Part shown: positions 59,694 to 64,000 of the stretch, in pieces
How positions within the stretch are numbered: position 1 is the stretch's first letter
Layout of the letters: each line of letters begins with the position of its first letter
DNA from: UBA5189 sp046707905
GTDB lineage: Bacteria; Chloroflexota; Limnocylindria; Limnocylindrales; CSP1-4
Length of the DNA stretch: 64,000 nucleotides
Direction of reading: 5' to 3'
Assembly (NCBI GenBank): GCA_046707905.1
Contig: JBKKDM010000126.1
Location: 8,269 to 72,268, forward strand
The notes under the pieces: generated by a model
What the model was told of the DNA's origin: nothing
Seen by the model: the letters and a program-made list of their open reading frames with translations, nothing else
The model's database searches: none
Translations under genes and position numbers: made by a program

Positions 59694-59748
59694 GCTACGG
59701 CTATGGCTACGCTACAGCTAGGGCTAGCGCTACGCACGCGCGTAGCTA
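59694..59748. repeat. Array of GCTA-centred hexamers
   Basis: On the + strand GCTA begins at 59694, 59700, 59706, 59711, 59717, 59723 and 59729, i.e. seven units with a 6-base period (one interval is 5), and again at 59745. The bases between are variable. It lies 37-91 bases upstream of the start of the frameshifted leftward gene and within element B. Confidence 0.65.
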
Positions 59749-59768
59749 CGACGTCGCCTCCGCTGGGG

Positions 59769-60020
59769 TCACGCTGCGGCATCGGATCGTCGCTTGCTCC
59801 GGACGATGCTCGACCGCAGGGCGAGTCGAGACATGTGCAGCCTGCGGGCAGCGAGGGCGCGCCTGGATCGTTCCTCCGGTGGCAGGGTTCGCATCGGGTC
59901 TACCTCGTCCTCGAACCGGCGAAGGAAGGCATCGTGCGAAGGCTGGACGTTGACGTGGCCGCGGGCAGCGGTGGATAGACCGCCGAGCCTCGCGCGCTGT
60001 CGTCGTTGTGCTTCGTTCAT
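59769..60020 (-). CDS. Small basic protein typical of integrative elements
   Basis: 83 residues, very Arg-rich: MNEAQRRQRARLGGLSTAAR, then DAFLRRFEDEVDPMRTLPPE and ERSRRALAARRLHMSRLALR. Similar short proteins recur near recombinases in integrated elements of high-GC bacteria, function unknown; nucleic-acid binding is plausible. It lies 28 bases downstream of the Zn-ribbon/HTH gene on the same strand. Confidence 0.6.
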   Translation of the reverse strand: MNEAQRRQRARLGGLSTAARGHVNVQPSHDAFLRRFEDEVDPMRTLPPEERSRRALAARRLHMSRLALRSSIVRSKRRSDAAA

Positions 60021-60048
60021 CTCGCCGCTCAGCGTGCGAGCGCGGCAC

Positions 60049-60447
60049 TCAGCTTGGGACTTGGTACCTCGCGCCAGATTGCAGGTTCTTGGCGCGCCGG
60101 AGCAGCTGGTAGACGCGGCTCTCGCTCCGGTCGATCGCCTTCGCGATTTGCGCGCGGGTCAGGCCGGTCGCATCTAGCTCCTGGCAGCGAAGGGCTAGCG
60201 CATCGGTGCTTAGGACCGTTGTTCGCTCACTGCGGGCCCGCGCCGCCTTCTGCTCGGCTCGCCGCGCATCTGCCTCGCGTCGCTGCGAGGTGTACGCGAG
60301 AAGCTTGTCCCGAGCTTGCTCCTCGTATGAGGGCCACGGCCGCGGGTCGACGTTCCACAGCATCGTCCCGCAGTCGGGACACTCAATGGGGTCGACTGAG
60401 CTCGTGAAGGCCTTGTGACCGCACTCGGGGCACGTCCGGCGCGGCAT
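60049..60447 (-). CDS. Zinc-ribbon / helix-turn-helix protein
   Basis: About 132 residues. N-terminal zinc ribbon RRTCPECGHKAFTSS...ECPDCGTMLW, an Arg/Ala-rich helix (TSQRREADARRAEQKAARAR) and a C-terminal HTH of resolvase/Trp-repressor-like shape (LDATGLTRAQIAKAIDRSES then RVYQLLRRAK). A DNA-binding element regulator or a recombination directionality factor would fit. It follows the integrase gene; a TTG at 60471 overlapping that stop (TTGA) is an alternative start, which would add 8 residues. Confidence 0.65.
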   Translation of the reverse strand: MPRRTCPECGHKAFTSSVDPIECPDCGTMLWNVDPRPWPSYEEQARDKLLAYTSQRREADARRAEQKAARARSERTTVLSTDALALRCQELDATGLTRAQIAKAIDRSESRVYQLLRRAKNLQSGARYQVPS

Positions 60448-60467
60448 CGGGCCGAGACTCGGAACGC

Positions 60468-61394
60468 TCAAAGCTCGTCCGCCGGGTCGAGCCGACTCTG
60501 CGCGGCGTTCGCGCGCTCAGAGGCGGCAGAAGCCGCGTAGCGGGTCAGCATCGTCCGGGACTGCCAGCCCATGATCTGCATGAGGTCGCCTTCCAACCCA
60601 CCCTTGGCCAGCCATTCGTGGGCCTTGGAGTGGCGTAGCCGGTGGGCGTGAAAGTCCGCGATGCCGGCCTCGGCTGCTCGTCGACGCATCGCCTGGACAA
60701 TCCCACGCGGCTCAAGACGGCCCCGCTTCCCGAGCCATAGCCATTCAGACCGTGCCGCCTTGTGGCGGCCTCTGGCGCGGTCGTACTGGTCGAGGGCGCG
60801 CTGCGTTGTGGATCCGAACCGGATGGTGCGGTGCGATCCGCCCTTGCCGAGCACCGTGAGCTCACCTCCACCGAGCGCGAGCTTGCGGACGTCGGCCGTC
60901 GTCAGGTTGGCAATCTCCGAGAGGCGCGCGCCGGTCGAGTAGTAGACGAGGATCAGGGCGGCGTCCCGGCGATCGTCGAAGGACTTGCCGCTGGTCGCTT
61001 TCAGCATCCGCCGCACGTCGTCCTTCTCCAGCACCGGGACCGGCTGGACCGGGGCGGACGGGGCGGACATCTTCGCCATCGGGGAGACGGGGATCACATC
61101 CTCATCGACCAGCCAGCCAAAGAACACGCGGAGCGATCGGTAGCGAAGGGCAGCCGTGGCGGGGGAGCGGCCGCGGGTTCCGAGGTCGACCAGGTAGGCC
61201 TCGACATGCTCCCGGCGGATCCCCGGTGCGAGGATCGGCATTCCGTTTGCCGCGAGGAAGGCCCCCAGCTGGCGCGCGCTGTCGGTGTAGCTCTCGATCG
61301 TGCGCGGCGACTTGTGCTCGGCCTGTAGGTGAGTCATGAAGCGGGGGATCTCGCCCCGCACGTCATCCGGGGCGAACGTCTCGACTGCTAGCAC
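60468..61394 (-). CDS. Tyrosine recombinase / site-specific integrase
   Basis: 308 residues, the length of XerC/D-like enzymes. The SAM-like N-terminal domain (MTHLQAEHKSPRTIESYTDS) binds core DNA. The catalytic set is visible: Arg157 (TGARLSEI), Lys184 (VLGKGGSHR), His251 and Arg254 (HAHRLRHSKA), Trp277 in place of the second His (MGWQSR) and the Tyr286 nucleophile (LTRYAA). Start GTG 61394. It lies beside tRNA-Gln with the 3' end of the tRNA as duplicated sequence at the far end, so it probably integrated element B. Its promoter region contains two of the 11-base repeats. Confidence 0.9.
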   Translation of the reverse strand: MLAVETFAPDDVRGEIPRFMTHLQAEHKSPRTIESYTDSARQLGAFLAANGMPILAPGIRREHVEAYLVDLGTRGRSPATAALRYRSLRVFFGWLVDEDVIPVSPMAKMSAPSAPVQPVPVLEKDDVRRMLKATSGKSFDDRRDAALILVYYSTGARLSEIANLTTADVRKLALGGGELTVLGKGGSHRTIRFGSTTQRALDQYDRARGRHKAARSEWLWLGKRGRLEPRGIVQAMRRRAAEAGIADFHAHRLRHSKAHEWLAKGGLEGDLMQIMGWQSRTMLTRYAASAASERANAAQSRLDPADEL

Positions 61395-61454
61395 AGCCGT
61401 TCCCTTCCGGTGGACGGTTGCGCGCGGTACGTCCGTGCTCGAGCAACGTGTCCA

Positions 61455-61465
61455 GTTAGGGGATG
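61455..61465 (+). repeat. GTTAGGGGATG repeat, right end of element B (inner)
   Basis: Second copy, 71 bases from the right attachment repeat and 61 bases upstream of the integrase start. Shares CCA upstream with the copy at 50476. Candidate arm-type recombinase site. Confidence 0.55.
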
Positions 61466-61507
61466 ATACGAGCGCGGCCTAACACCGCAAGGACCAATCG
61501 CCCCGAG

Positions 61508-61518
61508 GTTAGGGGATG
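61508..61518 (+). repeat. GTTAGGGGATG repeat, right end of element B (outer)
   Basis: Third copy, 18 bases from the right attachment repeat, same orientation. Together with the copy at 61455 it gives two sites at the integrase end and one at the other end, a layout seen in lambda-like attachment regions. Confidence 0.55.
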
Positions 61519-61535
61519 AACCTGAGTTCAAAAGT

Positions 61536-61591
61536 GGGGAGTTGGCTGGCGAGGAAGGATTCGAACCTTCAATCCCCTGATCCAGAGTCAG
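61536..61591. repeat. tRNA-Gln 3'-end repeat, copy 3 (inside the intact tRNA)
   Basis: 56 bases identical to 50368-50423. It begins 7 bases beyond the CCA end and extends to the anticodon stem of tRNA-Gln. The complementary strand contains TCAGGGGATT, which shares AGGGGAT with the 11-base repeats. Confidence 0.85.
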
Positions 61592-61617
61592 GTGCCTTAC
61601 CGTTTGGCCACTCGCCA
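61543..61617 (-). tRNA. tRNA-Gln (anticodon CTG)
   Basis: 75 bases with encoded CCA. Acceptor stem TGGCGAG/CTCGCCA, D stem GCC/GGC, anticodon stem CCTGA/TCAGG around loop CTCTGGA (anticodon CTG), variable GGATT, T stem GAAGG/CCTTC with TTCGAAT, discriminator G. All stems pair perfectly. Reads Gln codon CAG. The intact gene after insertion is restored by the element, so tRNA function is kept. Confidence 0.95.
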
Positions 61618-61658
61618 GCGGCGCTGCGGGATTTTACCCCACCGCCGTCGGGCGGCCG

Positions 61659-62408
61659 TCAGCCGACGATGATCAGCTTCAGGCCGGCGATGAGGAGTAC
61701 GACACTCAGCGCGCCGCGGAGCTGCAGCGTCCGCCCCTGGCGGCTTCCGATCTCGGACCCTACGACCGCCCCCACGACCACGACGCCGAACCACAGCGGC
61801 AGCTCGGCCGGCAGCGCGGCCAGCCTGGAGAGGTTGCCCGCCAGGCCGGAGATGGAGTTGGCCAGGATGAAGCCGGCGGCGAGCCCCGACGCGGCGCGGG
61901 TCTCGGCCCAGCCCGCGATGAGCAGAACGGGACTCAGGAAGATTCCGCCGCCCGTGCCCGTGAGGCCGGACAGGAAGCCTATGGCGCCCCCGATCGCGAC
62001 CGCCGGCAGGGTGGGCACGCGCGGCTCCGCGTGGCCGGTGTCCGTCTGCGCAGCGCGGCGGGCCGTCCTGGCGAGCTGGACCGCCGCGACGATGAGGACC
62101 AGCCCAACAAGCTGCTTGTAGAGGGCCCCGGAGATCGGCAGGGAGCCGCCAATGAACGCGAGCGGCACCGATCCCAGGATGAACGGCACGAGCGCGCGCC
62201 AGGCGAAGTGGCCTCGTCGCCAGAACCGGAACGTCACGAAGCTCGCGACCACGATGTTCAGGGCCAGGGCCGTCGGGCGTGCAACGTCGGGTACGACGCC
62301 GAGGAGGGCCATGGCGGCGAGGTACGCGGACGCTCCGGCGTGGCCGACGGATGAATAGAGCACCGCGGCGCCGAAGAACATCGCTGCCAGGAGGAGCGGG
62401 TCGCCCAC
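61659..62408 (-). CDS. TauE/SafE-family sulfite exporter-like permease
   Basis: About 249 residues with eight helices in two homologous halves: LLLAAMFFGAAVLYSSVGHA with the GHAGAS motif in the first and LPAVAIGGAIGFLSGLTGTG with GGGIFLSPVLL in the second, as in TauE/SafE (DUF81) carriers of sulfonate-derived anions. GTG 62408 chosen because the domain begins there; ATG 62381 is the alternative. Substrate unknown. Divergent from the response regulator. Confidence 0.85.
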   Translation of the reverse strand: MGDPLLLAAMFFGAAVLYSSVGHAGASAYLAAMALLGVVPDVARPTALALNIVVASFVTFRFWRRGHFAWRALVPFILGSVPLAFIGGSLPISGALYKQLVGLVLIVAAVQLARTARRAAQTDTGHAEPRVPTLPAVAIGGAIGFLSGLTGTGGGIFLSPVLLIAGWAETRAASGLAAGFILANSISGLAGNLSRLAALPAELPLWFGVVVVGAVVGSEIGSRQGRTLQLRGALSVVLLIAGLKLIIVG

Positions 62409-62461
62409 GCCCGAAAGAGTAGTTGCGCGGCTCGTTACTATTACAGCGTCATTGCATTGGG

Positions 62462-63250
62462 ATGGTGATCGGAGCCGCACCCGTGAAACTCGAGCCGAAC
62501 GAGGCACGACGGGCCCTCGTGCTCGATGATCGCCCTGTGGTCGTCGACCTGATCGAGCTCACCCTCAACCACGGCCTGTTCATCGTCCGTGCCGCCACGA
62601 GTCTCGCCGAAGCCGAGAAGATCGTGGCCGAGTGGCAGCCTGACCTGGCCGTCATCGACATGGATCACGATGACAGCGGCGGCCTCCTTCGACTGCTGGG
62701 GGCATCCAGGACGCTCAAGCGCAGCACCGTCCCGGCACTGGGCCTGACGCGCCGTGGCGATCTCAAGACGAAGCTGCGGGCTTTCGAACTTGGCGTCGAC
62801 GACATCCTCACCCTGCCCTTCTCCCCGGAAGAGCTGCTCGCGCGGTCCATCGTCGTCACCCGCCGCGCGCTCGGCAGGGACTATCCCATCGTGCCCACCA
62901 TCCGGCTCGGCGAGATGGAGATCGACATCGTCAATCGCGTGGTGCGCGCCGGTGAGTCTGTCGTCCACCTCAGCGGGATCGAGCAGTCCCTCCTGTACCT
63001 GCTCGCCAGTCGCAGCGGGCAGGTGGTGACTCGGGACGAGATCCTCGACGCGATCTGGGGCACCGATTTCGTGGCCGAGAGCAACATCGTGGATCGCCAC
63101 GTCCGCAGCCTGCGCGTGAAGCTCCAGAACGACTATCGACGCCCTCGCTTCATCGCCACGGTGCCCGGCCGCGGGTATCGATTCGTGCCCACGTTCTCCA
63201 ACGTCGGCTGGGCCGGTGGCGAGCCTCAGGAGCGCACCGCGACCCACTGA
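62462..63250 (+). CDS. OmpR-type response regulator with atypical receiver
   Basis: About 262 residues. Receiver domain: acidic pair Asp22-Asp23, phosphoacceptor Asp66 (AVIDMDH), Thr96 (LGLTR), but the conserved Lys position reads LTLPF (Leu118) rather than TKPF. C-terminal winged helix with ESNIVDRHVRSLRVKLQNDY and FIATVPGRGYRFVP, the OmpR/PhoB DNA-binding signature. Loss of the Lys often indicates altered or absent phosphorylation switching. No histidine kinase gene is adjacent. ATG 62462. Confidence 0.85.
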   Translation: MVIGAAPVKLEPNEARRALVLDDRPVVVDLIELTLNHGLFIVRAATSLAEAEKIVAEWQPDLAVIDMDHDDSGGLLRLLGASRTLKRSTVPALGLTRRGDLKTKLRAFELGVDDILTLPFSPEELLARSIVVTRRALGRDYPIVPTIRLGEMEIDIVNRVVRAGESVVHLSGIEQSLLYLLASRSGQVVTRDEILDAIWGTDFVAESNIVDRHVRSLRVKLQNDYRRPRFIATVPGRGYRFVPTFSNVGWAGGEPQERTATH

Positions 63251-63485
63251 TCGCGGCTCGCACTCCTGCGCAGACGATCCAACCCGGGCAGCGGCAGCTG
63301 CCCTGCGGCGGACGATCTACGCCTGGCGCGCTGCGGAGCGAGACCTCGACGCGTTGGAGATCGGCAGCCGCGCTCGGGCGCATCTCCAGGCCGAAGTGAA
63401 CGTCCTCCGTGCGACGCACCATCGACTGTTCCTCGAGGTCAGCCTGCCGAGCCGCTCCAGGGTGGTCGAGACGGCGCTCAACTAG
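63216..63485 (+). CDS. Possible small helical protein
   Basis: 89 residues, of which about 30-89 are helical and charged (RRTIYAWRAAERDLDALEIG, ARAHLQAEVNVLRATHHRLF). The first codons overlap the response-regulator 3' end by 35 bases, so the true start may be further in. Unknown family; tentative. Confidence 0.4.
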   Translation: MASLRSAPRPTDRGSHSCADDPTRAAAAALRRTIYAWRAAERDLDALEIGSRARAHLQAEVNVLRATHHRLFLEVSLPSRSRVVETALN

Positions 63486-63554
63486 GTCTACGATACGGGG
63501 GCAGACGCCCCGCGCCTCGATGTGCCCAGGGGCACGGTGACCGGAGGAAGCGCC

Positions 63555-63953
63555 GTGGTCGGAGAGTTCCGCTCGTTCCTGCTGAATACGAACGCCCTCG
63601 CCCTCGCGGTCGGCGTGATCATCGGCACGGCGCTCGGCACGGTCGTCAACTCGCTGGTGAGCGACATCATCATGCCGCCGATAGGCATGCTCCTCGGGGG
63701 AGTGGACTTCACCTCGCTCCAGTTCGTGCTCAAGGAAGCGGTCAATGGCGACCCGGCGACAGAGGTCGCGATCCGCTACGGCCTCTTCCTCAACTCGATC
63801 ATCGCCTTCGTGATCATCGCCTTGGTCGTCTGGCGGATCTCGAAGGCCCTCATCACGGAGGAGACAGCGGCCGAGACCAAGGGCTGCCCGTTCTGCTTCG
63901 AGGCTAACGCCACGGCCGCGACCAAGTGCCGGGCCTGCGGCAGCTCCATCTGA
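63555..63953 (+). CDS. mscL: Large-conductance mechanosensitive channel with C-terminal zinc ribbon
   Basis: About 132 residues. MscL core EFRSFLLNTNALALAVGVII (first helix), SLVSDIIMPPIGMLLGGVDF, and the second helix FLNSIIAFVIIALVVWRISK. Instead of the usual basic C-terminal helix there is a zinc-ribbon tail CPFCFEANATAATKCRACGS with two CxxC. It opens under membrane tension to release osmolytes. GTG 63555 has GGAGGAAG 5-8 bases upstream; the frame to 63522 adds residues without family support. Confidence 0.9.
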   Translation: MVGEFRSFLLNTNALALAVGVIIGTALGTVVNSLVSDIIMPPIGMLLGGVDFTSLQFVLKEAVNGDPATEVAIRYGLFLNSIIAFVIIALVVWRISKALITEETAAETKGCPFCFEANATAATKCRACGSSI

Positions 63954-64000
63954 ACCCACGCGGGCCGAGACGTACCGGCCCGCGCGCCGCGCCCACCCGG

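Larger units (their letters stand above)
50368..61591. mobile_element. Putative integrative element B with tyrosine recombinase at tRNA-Gln
   Basis: About 11.2 kb between two identical 56-base copies of the tRNA-Gln 3' end; the right copy is in the intact tRNA. A tyrosine recombinase lies 142 bases from the right end, next to a Zn-ribbon/HTH gene. Three copies of GTTAGGGGATG flank the inner sides of both ends. Cargo: small unknown proteins, an Ltp-like lipoprotein, lipoproteins, a cyclase, an ECF sigma with a membrane propeller protein, and several frameshifted genes. No conjugation or capsid genes were recognised, so it is a small mobilisable or satellite-like element, or a decaying one. Confidence 0.7.

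Noticed and set aside
50476..61518. GTTAGGGGATG repeats as simple ribosome sites with ATG
   Set aside because: Only the copy at 50476 is placed before a gene; the other two have no usable frame after the ATG. A dual role for the first copy remains possible.
1..64000. CRISPR arrays, rRNA genes, insertion sequences
   Set aside because: No regularly spaced identical repeats of 24-40 bases with unique spacers, no rRNA-like stretch and no transposase frame were seen.

Overview
This is a high-GC bacterial chromosome segment of 64 kb with dense genes, many GTG starts, and 4-8 base stop/start overlaps inside operons. Gene content (GerW/YtfJ-like protein, DUF6582, DUF6510 with a sulfite-oxidase-like protein, EXLDI-DrrAB, deazaflavin-type nitroreductase, DICT and PD40 proteins, a cyclase carrying an alpha/beta-hydrolase-like sensor) suggests Chloroflexota, perhaps a Limnocylindria/Ellin6529-like lineage. 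Actinomycetota is the main alternative. No rRNA or marker gene is present, so this assignment is an inference.

Core region, 1-39 kb. It opens with an amino-acid permease cut by the window edge, a GT-C glycosyltransferase and small conserved genes. A leftward redox cassette follows (sulfite-oxidase-like Mo enzyme, FAD/NAD reductase, DUF6510), then two leftward glycan genes (glycogen debranching type and GH65). Next are an MFS carrier with a proline-racemase-superfamily enzyme, and an EXLDI-DrrA-DrrB export operon behind a promoter overlapped by a perfect inverted repeat. After these come a BNR/sialidase-like exported protein, a TetM-type ribosomal protection factor, a CGNR regulator, an FtsX/MacB-like exporter with a double ATPase, a pterin dehydratase, two dynamin-like GTPases in one operon and another MFS carrier. 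The block ends with a LysR-controlled peptide ABC operon. Its last gene fuses the DppF-type ATPase to a complete beta-lactamase-fold serine hydrolase.

Island region, 39.1-61.6 kb. An intact tRNA-Gln(CTG) lies at 61543-61617. Its 3' part, as a 56-base repeat, recurs at 50368 (identical) and at 39126 (two mismatches). A tyrosine recombinase sits beside the tRNA. This looks like a tandem array. Element B (50.4-61.6 kb) has the integrase and three copies of an 11-base repeat near its two ends. Element A (39.1-50.4 kb) has flanking repeats but no integrase. Element B carries a Zn-ribbon/HTH gene next to the integrase, an Ltp-type superinfection-exclusion-like lipoprotein, other lipoproteins, a cyclase, an ECF sigma with a membrane propeller protein, and several broken genes. 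Element A carries a flavodoxin, two DUF998 proteins, other membrane proteins, a deazaflavin-type oxidoreductase, an epimerase-like protein, a DICT/USP-like sensor and two glycosyltransferases.

Right flank, 61.6-64 kb: a TauE/SafE permease, an atypical OmpR-type response regulator, a small unknown gene and MscL with a C-terminal zinc ribbon.
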